Assembly: GCF_900163625.1 (NCBI RefSeq)
Contig: NZ_FUIE01000032.1
Coordinates: 1-59,903, forward strand
Origin: Brevundimonas diminuta 3F5N
GTDB lineage: Bacteria; Pseudomonadota; Alphaproteobacteria; Caulobacterales; Caulobacteraceae
Direction of reading: 5' to 3'
Length of the DNA: 59,903 bases
This document shows, piece after piece, positions 48,487 to 56,812 of the stretch (positions within the stretch are counted from its first letter, which is position 1; the number at the start of each line of letters is the position of its first letter). The position numbers and the translations under genes were made by a program. Under the pieces are notes generated by a model. That model was not told the DNA's origin and ran no database searches. It saw only the letters and a list, made by a program, of their open reading frames with translations.

Positions 48487-49470
48487 TTACGCCCGTTCGA
48501 GGGCGCGGCCCGCCGCGGCCAGCTCATCGGCCATCACCGTCTTCAGCCGCTCCGGCGCCAGGATGGTCGCCCGATCGCCCCAGGTGAACAGATGCCAGGC
48601 CAGTTCGCGCATGCCCGAGGCGCGGAACCGCACCACGACCGATCCGTCAGCCTGATCCTCGATCGTCTGGGTCGGGTGCCAACGCCAGCCGCGCGCCTCG
48701 TCCGCTCCCTCAGGCGTGATGCGGACGGCGACGTCTTCGATTTCGTCCTGATAGATGCCGAAGGACTGGCTGGCGAAGACGCCCAGGTCGAAATCAGCGG
48801 GCGGACGCGCCGTCCCCTCCCCCGCCTCGACCGCGCTCATCCGGTCCAGGCGGAAGGTCTGGATGCGCCCGCTCTCGCGGTCCGCCGCGACCAGATAGTT
48901 GGCCCGCCCGAACATCAGGCCGCACGGCGTCATCGTGCGGGTGCGCGCCTCGGCGCCGGGCCGGGCGTAGATGAAGTTCAGCGGCCGCTCGGCCAGCACC
49001 GCCCCGCGAATCTCGGCCAGCACCGTCTCGTCGGCGCTGGGCCGCGGCCCGGCCTGAACGGCGATCGTCTCGGCCCGGACCAGAGCCTCCAGATCCGGCG
49101 CCATGCGGTTCAGGGTGGTCGAGCGCATCGCCGCCTTCACCTTGCGCTCCAGGCTTTCCAGCGCCGCCGCCCGCGCCGGTTCGCCCGCCGCGCGGTGTCC
49201 GGCCGCCGCCTTGGTCAGCTCCAGCATCTCGGTCGCCGTCGGGGCCTGCTCAAAGGCCGACAGACCGCCCCGGATGCGCCACCGCTTGGTCGGCGGGTCC
49301 GACACCTCCTCCACCTGAGGGAACAGCATCAGCACGGCGTCGCGCATCCTCTCGGCCGTGCGGCGCCCGACGTTCAGCTGGGCCGCCATCTCGTTCAGCG
49401 TCAGCCCTTCGGCGCTGGCCGCCATGCCGCGCGCCAGATCGATGACCAGGGCTGCCTTGTCGTGCCGCAA
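48487..49470 (-). CDS. WYL-domain (YafY-type) transcriptional regulator
   Basis: The 327-residue protein has an N-terminal winged helix (LTLNEMAAQLNVGRRTAERM; TKRWRIRGGLSAF) and a WYL ligand-binding domain (LNFIYARPGAEARTRTMTPC, GLMFGRANYLVAADRESGRI), plus a C-terminal WCX extension (LAWHLFTWGDRATILAPERL). WYL proteins sense nucleic acids or nucleotides and often act in DNA repair or defence. The start is TTG at 49470 with GGAGAAG upstream. It is divergent from a 79-residue protein gene. Confidence 0.87.
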   Translation of the reverse strand: MRHDKAALVIDLARGMAASAEGLTLNEMAAQLNVGRRTAERMRDAVLMLFPQVEEVSDPPTKRWRIRGGLSAFEQAPTATEMLELTKAAAGHRAAGEPARAAALESLERKVKAAMRSTTLNRMAPDLEALVRAETIAVQAGPRPSADETVLAEIRGAVLAERPLNFIYARPGAEARTRTMTPCGLMFGRANYLVAADRESGRIQTFRLDRMSAVEAGEGTARPPADFDLGVFASQSFGIYQDEIEDVAVRITPEGADEARGWRWHPTQTIEDQADGSVVVRFRASGMRELAWHLFTWGDRATILAPERLKTVMADELAAAGRALERA

Positions 49471-49570
49471 GATGTCTTCTCCACAGGGATACGTCCGAAA
49501 CTGGCGTAATGCTGTCTCATATTCACCCTGTCAGCAAGAGGCGACCGCCTCCGCATCAGGAGTTTTCCCC

Positions 49571-49810
49571 ATGGCCTTCGTCCGCACCCCCACCGTCCAG
49601 AAGCCCGCCCGCAAGGTTTTCGCAGAGCGCTACATGATCGTGCCGTGCGAAACCGAGAGCGATCTGGCCGTCATCTGGGACCGTCAGGAAGAACAGGTCG
49701 TGGACGTCATCAGCGCCTCGGCCGGCCGCTACACCGACGAAGACGCCCTGTGGGACGAGTTCCACACCCCGCCCTTCAACGCCCGGTCCGACTGGCGTAT
49801 GGCCGCCTGA
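49571..49810 (+). CDS. Small conserved-looking hypothetical protein
   Basis: The 79-residue soluble protein (MAFVRTPTVQKPARKVFAER... VIWDRQEEQVVDVISASAGR... FNARSDWRMAA) has an even acid/base mix and no signal peptide. I do not recognise the family. CAGGAG precedes the ATG at good spacing, supporting expression. It is divergent from the WYL regulator with a 100-base gap, so the two may be functionally linked. Confidence 0.65.
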   Translation: MAFVRTPTVQKPARKVFAERYMIVPCETESDLAVIWDRQEEQVVDVISASAGRYTDEDALWDEFHTPPFNARSDWRMAA

Positions 49811-49897
49811 CCGAGCAAAGGTTGCGGAACCCGTTCCTACGGCCCAACGTTGCGCTAGCGTGGCCGTTTCAGGGCCACGGGCTGGGGAGCCGAACTC

Positions 49898-50473
49898 ATG
49901 ACTTCATCCAACGCCGCGCCTTCGTTGGAAGGCTTCGTCAAATCCGCCCTGCATCGGTCCTGGTGGCTGCTGCTGCTGCGCGGCGTCGCCGCCGTGGCCT
50001 TCGGCGTGCTGACTTTCGTCTGGCCGCAGATCAGTCTGCTGACCCTCATCATGGTCTATGGGATCTACGCCCTGGCGGACGGGATTCTGGCCCTGATCGC
50101 GGCGATCCGCGGCGGCGGCGTGGTTCCGCGCTGGTGGCTGGCGTTAGGCGGCGTGGTCAGCATCCTGACCGCCGTCCTCGTCTTCGCCTGGCCAGGCCTG
50201 ACAGCTCTGGTCCTGGTTTACCTGATCGGCTTCTGGTCGATCCTGCGCGGCGTGCTGGAGATCATCGGCGCCATCCGCCTGCGTAACGAGATCGCCAACG
50301 AGTGGACGCTGGGCGTCGCCGGCGCCCTGTCGGTGATCTTCGGCCTGATCCTGGTCATCATGCCGGGCGCCGGGGCTATCGGCCTGCTGTGGTTGATCGC
50401 GACCTGGGCCGTGTTGTTCGGCCTGCTGCTGATCTGGGTCGCCTTCAAGGTCAGGAAGCTGGCGAAGGCTTAA
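49898..50473 (+). CDS. HdeD family membrane protein (DUF308)
   Basis: The 191-residue protein has six predicted helices arranged as repeated DUF308 units (LLLLRGVAAVAFGVLTFVWP; LALGGVVSILTAVLVFAWPG; GVAGALSVIFGLILVIMPGA). This is the HdeD family, linked in E. coli to acid resistance at high cell density. Function here is unproven. Its last 23 bases overlap the 3' end of the convergent amidohydrolase gene. Confidence 0.87.
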   Translation: MTSSNAAPSLEGFVKSALHRSWWLLLLRGVAAVAFGVLTFVWPQISLLTLIMVYGIYALADGILALIAAIRGGGVVPRWWLALGGVVSILTAVLVFAWPGLTALVLVYLIGFWSILRGVLEIIGAIRLRNEIANEWTLGVAGALSVIFGLILVIMPGAGAIGLLWLIATWAVLFGLLLIWVAFKVRKLAKA

Positions 50474-51917
50474 AGCTGGCGTTGCGCGCCGCGACCCGAG
50501 CGCGGATTTCGGCGCGCATCCGCTCCAGTTCCGCCGCATCGATCAGGCGGCCGCGCAGCACCACGGCCTGAGCGTCGCGCGTGGCGCTGACGTCGGTCAG
50601 GGGGTTCGCCTCTAGCACCAGCAGATCGGCCGACTTGCCTGCCGCCACCGCGCCGTAACGCTCGCCCTGGTTCAGGAAGCGCGGCCCGTCCACGACCGAG
50701 CCCGCCAGGGCCTCGCGCGGCGTCAGGCCCAGGCTCACGTACAGCTCCAGCTCGTCGTGCAGCGAAAAGCCCGGATAGTTGAACGAGTTCAGGAAGCCCG
50801 CGTCCGTCCCGGTCAGGATGGTCACGCCCGCATCGCGCAACATGGGCAGGGTGCGCGACGTCACCTCCTTGACGAAGTGGCGGTCCTCGACTTGCTGCGG
50901 CGTGGCCTGGGCGGCGCGCTGGACGCGCCAGTCGTAGGTCGCCCGGATGCCCGGCCCGACGTAGGCCAGGCCCTCGTCATGCGAATGATCGTCCAGGTCC
51001 AGATTCGCCAGGGTGGTCGAGCCGTAGAGCGTCGGCGACACCGCCGTGCCCAGCTCCGCCAGCCGCGCATAGACCCGACGCGCGGTCTCCACATCGAAGG
51101 TGTCGGCGTAGCGGCGCATGGTCTGGGCGTAGGTGTATTTGCCCGCCAGATAGTCGGCCGCGATGGCCGCTTCATCCCGCGAGCCCGCCTTCATGGCGTA
51201 GTCCAGATGCTCGATCGACGACAGGCCCGCTTCGGCTGCCGTCAGCACGGTGATGCTGGCCGGAATATGAGCCGAGGTCTTCATGCCCCGCTTCTTCGCC
51301 TCACGCACGGCGTAGAGGAAAAGCTCGGGCGTCAGGGTGTTGTCGGTGATCTTGACGAAGTCGACGCGCAGGGCCTGAAGCCGGTCCAGCGCCGCGTCTA
51401 CGTCGGCCTCGCTGCCGGTCTCGATCACGCCCTTCCAGACGGGGGCGATGCCCTCGATCTTGGGGCCGGAAGTGAAGATGCGCGGCGCATCGGCCGTCGG
51501 CGGCGCGTCGCGCCAGTCCAGCACCTGCTGCGCCAGGTCGCCCGCCGCGTCGCGCACAGCGACCACGCCGTTGACCACGAAAAGAGGCATCAGTTCGGCG
51601 TTCTCCTCGATCAGGGGCTCGCCGCCGCCGAAGTGAACGTGCATGTCCCACAGGCCCGGCATGACATAGCGATCGGCCAGATCCTGGGTCCGCCCGGCCT
51701 GATAACGCCCCGCCTCGCCCTCGGGGCCCACGGCCACGATGTCGCCGCCGCGCACGGCCACCAGTTGATCCCGCGTCGTCGTCCCCTTTTCGACGTCGAC
51801 CACCGTGGCCGAGGTCAGCAGCAGATCGACCTGTTGGACCGGTGTTTCAGCGGCGGCCAGCGGCGCCAGGGCGCAGGCGGACAACAGGGCGGAGGCGGCG
51901 ATCAGAAAGGTGCGCAT
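50451..51917 (-). CDS. Exported amidohydrolase family protein
   Basis: The 488-residue protein has a signal peptide (MRTFLIAASALLSACALAPL; a cysteine at residue 15 might instead be lipidated) and an amidohydrolase fold. Metal-binding segments are LWDMHVHFGG, KTSAHIPAS, SIEHLDYAMK and LTGTDAGF. It belongs to the imidazolonepropionase-like exported group and shares only superfamily features with the amidohydrolase at 16454-18121. Substrate unknown. It overlaps hdeD at the 3' end. Confidence 0.83.
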   Translation of the reverse strand: MRTFLIAASALLSACALAPLAAAETPVQQVDLLLTSATVVDVEKGTTTRDQLVAVRGGDIVAVGPEGEAGRYQAGRTQDLADRYVMPGLWDMHVHFGGGEPLIEENAELMPLFVVNGVVAVRDAAGDLAQQVLDWRDAPPTADAPRIFTSGPKIEGIAPVWKGVIETGSEADVDAALDRLQALRVDFVKITDNTLTPELFLYAVREAKKRGMKTSAHIPASITVLTAAEAGLSSIEHLDYAMKAGSRDEAAIAADYLAGKYTYAQTMRRYADTFDVETARRVYARLAELGTAVSPTLYGSTTLANLDLDDHSHDEGLAYVGPGIRATYDWRVQRAAQATPQQVEDRHFVKEVTSRTLPMLRDAGVTILTGTDAGFLNSFNYPGFSLHDELELYVSLGLTPREALAGSVVDGPRFLNQGERYGAVAAGKSADLLVLEANPLTDVSATRDAQAVVLRGRLIDAAELERMRAEIRARVAARNASFKPSPAS

Positions 51918-51956
51918 GAGATCGCTATAATCCGTTCACCGCCGTCAGCAAGCCTG

Positions 51957-52370
51957 TCACGGATAGCGCCTCTTCATCTCGTCCTGACTGGCGACGCAGA
52001 GGTTGCGCAATACGCCCATATCCACCTGATCCAGCCGCTTGATGTAGAGACAGGCCACGCTGGTCGTGTGCGGTCCCAGCCGCGCCAGCATCGCCTCCGT
52101 CTGCGGCGTCGAAGCGAGATAGAGGGTCAGCGCCGCCTTGCGCGGCGAGAAGCCCATGCGCGGCCAGTCGGCGCTCTTGCCGTTCCCGGTGACGTTGGCG
52201 TAGCGGCCGAAGCCGACGATGGACGGCCCCCACATCACCGGCGCCTCGCCCGAAACCTCTTGCATCAGGGCGCAGAGCGTCCGCCCCTCCTCGCGTCGTC
52301 GCGCCGGTTCGAGCGCCGCCAGGAAGTCGTCAACCGAGGCGTCGGTAGGTTTGGTCTTCGGCTCGCTCAT
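51957..52370 (-). CDS. DUF1801 domain protein
   Basis: The 137-residue protein contains DDFLAALEPARRREEGRTLC, APVMWGPSIVGFGRY and WPRMGFSPRKAALTLYL, the DUF1801/YdhG-like pattern seen in small iron-chaperone-like proteins of unknown role. The ATG follows the upstream cupin gene by 14 bases, so the two are probably co-transcribed. Confidence 0.82.
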   Translation of the reverse strand: MSEPKTKPTDASVDDFLAALEPARRREEGRTLCALMQEVSGEAPVMWGPSIVGFGRYANVTGNGKSADWPRMGFSPRKAALTLYLASTPQTEAMLARLGPHTTSVACLYIKRLDQVDMGVLRNLCVASQDEMKRRYP

Positions 52371-52384
52371 TTCCGGCCTCCCGC

Positions 52385-52768
52385 TCAGGACAGGCTGTCA
52401 TCCTGCGCCTGTCCGATCCGTCCCGCCAGACACCACCCGCCGATTGCTCGCGTCCTCATCCAGCCGCCCGCCGGAATGGTGATCCACAGGCCCGATCCGG
52501 CCGCCAGGGTTTCACGCCGCACGCCCGCCTCCGTGGCCAGTTCGACCTGCAGCGCCGCGCCCATGTAGGCGGTCCACAACTCTTCGGCCCCAGCCACGCG
52601 CCAGTCATCCGACGCCTCGGGCGTCAGCAGGCGATAGGCGCCGACCGGCGTTCCGGGCGCGGCGGCGTCCGCTCCCGCCATGAGCCGTCCCCAGCCGCCA
52701 TCGGCCAGGGGGCGCAACCCCAGGTTCTCGACGATCTCTTCGAGCTTGAAATCCGCCTCGCCGTCCAT
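52385..52768 (-). CDS. Cupin_5 / DUF985-like protein
   Basis: The 127-residue protein resembles the DUF985 cupin family: EEIVENLGLRPLADGGWGRL at the start, YRLLTPEASDDWRVAGAEEL in the middle and GLWITIPAGGWMRTR toward the end. The usual histidine of the family core is not obvious, so metal binding may be lost. It starts seven bases after the preceding lipoprotein gene stops and precedes the DUF1801 gene. Confidence 0.65.
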   Translation of the reverse strand: MDGEADFKLEEIVENLGLRPLADGGWGRLMAGADAAAPGTPVGAYRLLTPEASDDWRVAGAEELWTAYMGAALQVELATEAGVRRETLAAGSGLWITIPAGGWMRTRAIGGWCLAGRIGQAQDDSLS

Positions 52769-52775
52769 CCGGCCG

Positions 52776-53258
52776 CTAGTGAGGTGCTTCGCCGCCTTCG
52801 TCCACGCGCGAGCCGCGCTCCTGCGGCGTGACCAGGCGCCAGCGGCCGTCCTCGAACACCACCTCGCCGCCGCCGCGCCAGGGCACGCGGCTCAGCGGGC
52901 CGCCGGTCATGCCGTAGCCGACGACGGCGTAGCGCATGCCTGGTTTCAGCGGGGCGGCGTCCACCGTCGTCTCGAACCCTTCAGGCGCCTGGCCATAGAC
53001 GACCTGCCGCAAGCTGCGACAATTGCGGCCGCGCGCCTCGATCGACCAGACCGGCCGCATCATGGCGTTGGACAGCTCATGCACGGCCAGTCCGCCCAGA
53101 CAGGCCCTCTCGGGCTTCGCCGGATCGACACCGAAGGTCGCCACCGGCTGCTCCAAGCCGCCGCTGATGTTCACAGGGATCATCGCCGAACAGGCGGCGA
53201 GCGCGGCGGTCGCCGTCGCCAGCACCGCCCCAAGGCGCAGAACCGCGCCGCGCTTCAT
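52776..53258 (-). CDS. Putative lipoprotein
   Basis: The 160-residue protein has a signal peptide with lipobox ALAAC (C23). The mature part contains two further cysteines (ERACLGG, GRNCRSL) and a C-terminal charged tail. No family is recognised. It lies 11 bases after the other lipoprotein gene and is the second gene of a four-gene minus-strand group (53998 to 51957). Confidence 0.7.
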   Translation of the reverse strand: MKRGAVLRLGAVLATATAALAACSAMIPVNISGGLEQPVATFGVDPAKPERACLGGLAVHELSNAMMRPVWSIEARGRNCRSLRQVVYGQAPEGFETTVDAAPLKPGMRYAVVGYGMTGGPLSRVPWRGGGEVVFEDGRWRLVTPQERGSRVDEGGEAPH

Positions 53259-53269
53259 CGCCCTAGCCC

Positions 53270-53998
53270 TCAGCAGCGGCCGTAGGGAACGTAGCCGACC
53301 TCGATCTCGTCGATGCGGACGGTCTTCAGCTCGCGCACCGCCATCTGGTTGAAGTCCGCGCTGCAGTTGAAGGTGGTGTCGATGACATAGTCCTCGCCCT
53401 TGGCCGCCTTGATGGCGTCGCGGATACGGAAGGAGGCGTCGATCGTGGCGTCGCTGACCATCACGGCCGAGGCGCGAATGCCCGGCGAAACGCGCGGGCC
53501 GGGGCTTTCCAGATAAATCCACGGGTCGGCCGCATTGCCGCACAGGGTCAGGCAATCCGCCTTAAAGTCGACGGCGCCGCGCGCCGCCGCGAACTCGCCC
53601 ATCGTCAGGTCGATCTTCTGCGGCAGATCATAGCCCTTCAGCGCCGCCAGCGCCTGGGTCGAGCAGGCGGGCGTCATCGGCACGGCGTAGCCGACGACCT
53701 CGCCGCCCTCGGCGTTGACGCGAACCGTGCAGCCGCCGATCTCATAGGTGCGTTCCTTGCCCTCGACCGTACGGGCCGGACCCAGTTTGGATTCCAGGTA
53801 GGCGACCTGAACGCCCATCATCTGGGCAATTGTCGCCGCGCCGCCCGCCGCGGGAGCAGCCTCAGGCGCCGCCGCCTGCGTCGCCTCGGCCGGGGCGGCG
53901 TCGGTCTTCTCGCCCGCCTTCTCCGCCTGACCGCAGGCGGTCAACCCGGCCAGGACGCTCAGCACGGCGACGGTTTTCAATCCTCGGAACCCAGTCAT
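53270..53998 (-). CDS. Putative lipoprotein with Ala-rich linker
   Basis: The 242-residue protein has a lipobox GLTAC (C22), an Ala/Pro/Glu-rich linker (residues 24-55) and a globular domain with four to six cysteines (GGCTVRV, PACSTQ, DCLTLCGN, FNCSAD). The family is unknown to me. GGAG five bases before the ATG at 53998 is preferred to the ATG at 54001. It heads the small lipoprotein/cupin/DUF1801 group. Confidence 0.7.
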   Translation of the reverse strand: MTGFRGLKTVAVLSVLAGLTACGQAEKAGEKTDAAPAEATQAAAPEAAPAAGGAATIAQMMGVQVAYLESKLGPARTVEGKERTYEIGGCTVRVNAEGGEVVGYAVPMTPACSTQALAALKGYDLPQKIDLTMGEFAAARGAVDFKADCLTLCGNAADPWIYLESPGPRVSPGIRASAVMVSDATIDASFRIRDAIKAAKGEDYVIDTTFNCSADFNQMAVRELKTVRIDEIEVGYVPYGRC

Positions 53999-54070
53999 CA
54001 TCTCTCCACGGCTCAGGTTGAGCGTCGCAAGCCAACGCACCGGCGCGCGATGGGTTCTCGCGCACGAACA

Positions 54071-55489
54071 TCAGAGGGCCTTGACGATCCCCTCGACCAT
54101 CTTCTTGGCGTCGGCGAACAGCATCATGGTGTTGTCGCGGAAGAACAGCTCGTTCTCGACCCCGGCGTAGCCGCTGCCCATCGACCGCTTGATGAACAGG
54201 ACGGTGCCCGCCCTCTCCACGTCCAGCACCGGCATGCCGTAGATGGGCGACTGCGGGTCTGTCTTGGCGGCCGGATTGGTCACGTCATTGGCGCCAATGA
54301 CGAAGGCCACGTCGGCCGAGGCGAACTCGCTGTTGATGTCCTCCAGCTCGAACACCTCGTCATAGGGGACGTTCGCTTCGGCCAGCAGGACGTTCATGTG
54401 GCCCGGCATCCGGCCCGCGACGGGGTGGATGGCGTATTTCACCTCGACGCCCTCTTCCTTCAGGGTGTCGGCCATTTCGCGAAGGGCGTGCTGGGCCTGG
54501 GCCACCGCCATGCCGTAGCCGGGCACGATGATGACCTTGGAGGCGTTCTTCATGATGAAGGCGGCGTCCTCGGCCGAGCCCTGCTTGACCGGCCGCGTCT
54601 CGACCCCGCCGCCGCCCGCCGCCGCGCCCGCCTCGGCGCCGAAGCCGCCCAGAATGACGCTGATGAAGCTGCGGTTCATGCCCTTGCACATGATGTAGCT
54701 GAGGATCGCGCCCGACGACCCGACCAGAGCGCCGGTGATGATCAGGGCGATGTTCTCCAGCGTGAAGCCCAGCGCCGCCGCCGCCCAGCCGGAATAGGAG
54801 TTCAGCATGGACACCACCACCGGCATGTCCGCCCCGCCGATGGGGATGATCAGGGTCGCGCCCAGGATCAGGCTGATCGCGAACACGCCCCAGAAGGCCC
54901 AGATCGCCGTCCCGCCCGTCCCGATCAGGATGCCGATCAGGAAGACCAGGGCCAGCGCCAGCCCGATGTTGATCAGATGCCGCGCAGGCAGGATGATCGG
55001 CGCCCCGCTCATCCGCCCGTCCAGCTTGGCGAAGGCGATGACCGAGCCGGTGAAGGTGACGGCCCCGATGGCCACGCCCAGGCTCAGCTCGACGATCGAC
55101 AGGGTCTTGATCCCGCCCGTCGCCGTGACGATGCCGAAGGCGTCGGGCGCATAGACCGCCCCCACCGCCACCAGACAGGCCGCCAGGCCGACCAGGGAGT
55201 GGAAGGCCGCGACCAGTTGCGGCATGGCCGTCATCGGCACGCGGTTGGCGATGACTGCGCCCGCACCGCCGCCGACCACGACCCCGCCCGCGATCAGGGC
55301 CAGTGTCAGCGGGTCCAGGGCGCCGCTGGTCCCCAGCGTCAGCAGGGTGACTCCGACCGCCAGGGCCATGCCGACCATGCCCAGGGTGTTGCCCTGTCGG
55401 CTGGTCACAGGGCTGGACAGCCCTCGAAGCGAGAGGATGAACAGAACCCCCGCCGCCAGATAGGCCAGCGCCGCGATCGATGCGTTCAT
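54071..55489 (-). CDS. pntB: NAD(P) transhydrogenase subunit beta
   Basis: The 472-residue subunit has about nine membrane helices and the NADP-binding domain III (KVIIVPGYGMAVAQAQHALR; HPVAGRMPGHMNVLLAEANV; DDVTNPA is seen as ANDVTNPAAK). With PntAA and PntAB it uses the proton gradient to make NADPH from NADH. It is the last gene of the operon, but three small genes separate it from pntAB, which is unusual. Confidence 0.95.
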   Translation of the reverse strand: MNASIAALAYLAAGVLFILSLRGLSSPVTSRQGNTLGMVGMALAVGVTLLTLGTSGALDPLTLALIAGGVVVGGGAGAVIANRVPMTAMPQLVAAFHSLVGLAACLVAVGAVYAPDAFGIVTATGGIKTLSIVELSLGVAIGAVTFTGSVIAFAKLDGRMSGAPIILPARHLINIGLALALVFLIGILIGTGGTAIWAFWGVFAISLILGATLIIPIGGADMPVVVSMLNSYSGWAAAALGFTLENIALIITGALVGSSGAILSYIMCKGMNRSFISVILGGFGAEAGAAAGGGGVETRPVKQGSAEDAAFIMKNASKVIIVPGYGMAVAQAQHALREMADTLKEEGVEVKYAIHPVAGRMPGHMNVLLAEANVPYDEVFELEDINSEFASADVAFVIGANDVTNPAAKTDPQSPIYGMPVLDVERAGTVLFIKRSMGSGYAGVENELFFRDNTMMLFADAKKMVEGIVKAL

Positions 55490-55516
55490 CCCCTCCCCCC
55501 TTATTCCATGCTCAGA

Positions 55517-55888
55517 TCAGAAGACGTTGACCACGGCGGGCGCGCCGCCGTTGGTGCCGGCGGCGGTCGCCTGGCCGTTCTTGACCACGGCCACGCCGAC
55601 CGGCCCCTGGCCGCCCGTCTTGGTCACGCGGCAGCTGCCGTTGTCGCCCGGCAGACGCCCGGCCATCCGGCCCGAGCCGGTGTGGTTGATGCGGTTCATG
55701 TGGACGCCCTTGATGGTCACCGGGGCGAATCCGCACTCCAGCGTCCAGCTGGCGCCCTGGGGCGCGGCCACCGACCAATGCAGGCCGGTGTAGGGGTCAT
55801 TGCCCACTTCGCGCGCGGATTGCGCGGTGGCCGCGCCGGCGACAGCGACGGCCGACAGGGCCAGGATGGAGATCAGGGAAGCTTTCAT
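55517..55888 (-). CDS. Small secreted protein inside the pnt operon
   Basis: The 123-residue protein has a signal peptide (MKASLISILALSAVAVAGAA, cleavage near TAQ-S) and a mature part with two cysteines (LECGFAP, GSCRVTK) and a glycine/asparagine-rich tail. No family recognised. It lies 20 bases after the DUF-like membrane gene and 27 bases before pntB, so it is read in the same transcript. Confidence 0.68.
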   Translation of the reverse strand: MKASLISILALSAVAVAGAATAQSAREVGNDPYTGLHWSVAAPQGASWTLECGFAPVTIKGVHMNRINHTGSGRMAGRLPGDNGSCRVTKTGGQGPVGVAVVKNGQATAAGTNGGAPAVVNVF

Positions 55889-55908
55889 CACGCGATACTC
55901 TTCGAGGT

Positions 55909-56190
55909 TTAACGTTTGACGGATTGGGTGCGCGACAACCGCCACAGGGCCGCCGCGATGAACAGAGGCCCCAGCAGGATCATCGCCCAGTCGAAGACCG
56001 TCATCTGACGGTCCTGGATGATAATGCGCGTCAGGACGGCGGCGAAAACCAGCACGACCCCGCAGTCCTGGAACCGCAGGCGCCCGATGGGGTCTTTCAC
56101 CCGCACCCAGCTCCAGATCCACAGGGCCACGCCCAGGCCGGTGACGGCCCAGGAGGCATAGAAGGCCAGCAGGATAGGCGACAGGGTCAC
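55909..56190 (-). CDS. Small membrane protein (93 aa) in the pnt operon
   Basis: The 93-residue protein has two to three helices (ILLAFYASWAVTGLGVALWI; WAMILLGPLFIAAALWRLSR) and a basic loop. No family recognised. Its GTG start overlaps the stop of the preceding gene by four bases (GTGA), showing translational coupling. Confidence 0.65.
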   Translation of the reverse strand: MTLSPILLAFYASWAVTGLGVALWIWSWVRVKDPIGRLRFQDCGVVLVFAAVLTRIIIQDRQMTVFDWAMILLGPLFIAAALWRLSRTQSVKR

Positions 56191-56495
56191 GATGCGGCGG
56201 AACCTTCAGGCAGACGCTTGCGTCGCGCCCATATTGTACGAACGGCGCTCCAGGCGATGAAGAGGGTGAAGACCACCGCGCCCAGCGCCGCCGGCTTGTC
56301 TCCGGCCGCCATCAGGCCCGCCGCGCGCCAGATCAGCAAGGCGACGCCGATTGGAAAGAAGACCAGAGCCAGTTCCAGCTCGACGCGGCGACGCGTCTCA
56401 GCCGACAGCCTGCCGCCTAACGGAGCGGCCGCCAGAACCACCAACACGGCGACGGCCAGAAGAACCAGGATCAGGCCGTTGATCGGATTGGACAT
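56187..56495 (-). CDS. Small membrane protein (102 aa) in the pnt operon
   Basis: The 102-residue protein has about three helices (GLILVLLAVAVLVVLAAAPL; LALVFFPIGVALLIWRAAGL; AVVFTLFIAWSAVRTIWARR). No family recognised. Its ATG overlaps the pntAB stop (TGATG). It may be a paralogue-like partner of the next 93-residue membrane protein. Confidence 0.65.
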   Translation of the reverse strand: MSNPINGLILVLLAVAVLVVLAAAPLGGRLSAETRRRVELELALVFFPIGVALLIWRAAGLMAAGDKPAALGAVVFTLFIAWSAVRTIWARRKRLPEGSAAS

Positions 56496-56812
56496 CAGGC
56501 GCGCTCCTTCTTCTTGTACATGGCCAGCATCCGGCGCGTGACCATGAAGCCGCCGAAGATGTTGACGCTGGCCAGCGTCACAGCGGCCACGCCCGCGCCC
56601 TTTGCGATCCAGGCGTTCGGCCCGCCCGCCTGCGCGCTCATCGCCGCCGCCGCGATCAGGCCGCCGACGATGATGACGCTGGAGATGGCGTTGGTCACCG
56701 CCATCAGCGGCGTATGCAGCGCCGGCGTCACGCTCCAGACGACATAGTAGCCGACGAAGATCGACAGGACGAAGATCGCCAGGCGGAAGACGGTGGGATC
56801 GACGTGCTCCAT
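56495..56812 (-). CDS. pntAB: NAD(P) transhydrogenase subunit alpha 2 (membrane part)
   Basis: The 105-residue membrane subunit has three helices (LAIFVLSIFVGYYVVWSVTP; AISSVIIVGGLIAAAAMSAQ; GVAAVTLASVNIFGGFMVTR) matching PntAB. LHTPLMAVTNAISSV is diagnostic. In alphaproteobacteria it is separate from PntAA. It overlaps pntAA by one base and is coupled to the next gene. Confidence 0.93.
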   Translation of the reverse strand: MEHVDPTVFRLAIFVLSIFVGYYVVWSVTPALHTPLMAVTNAISSVIIVGGLIAAAAMSAQAGGPNAWIAKGAGVAAVTLASVNIFGGFMVTRRMLAMYKKKERA

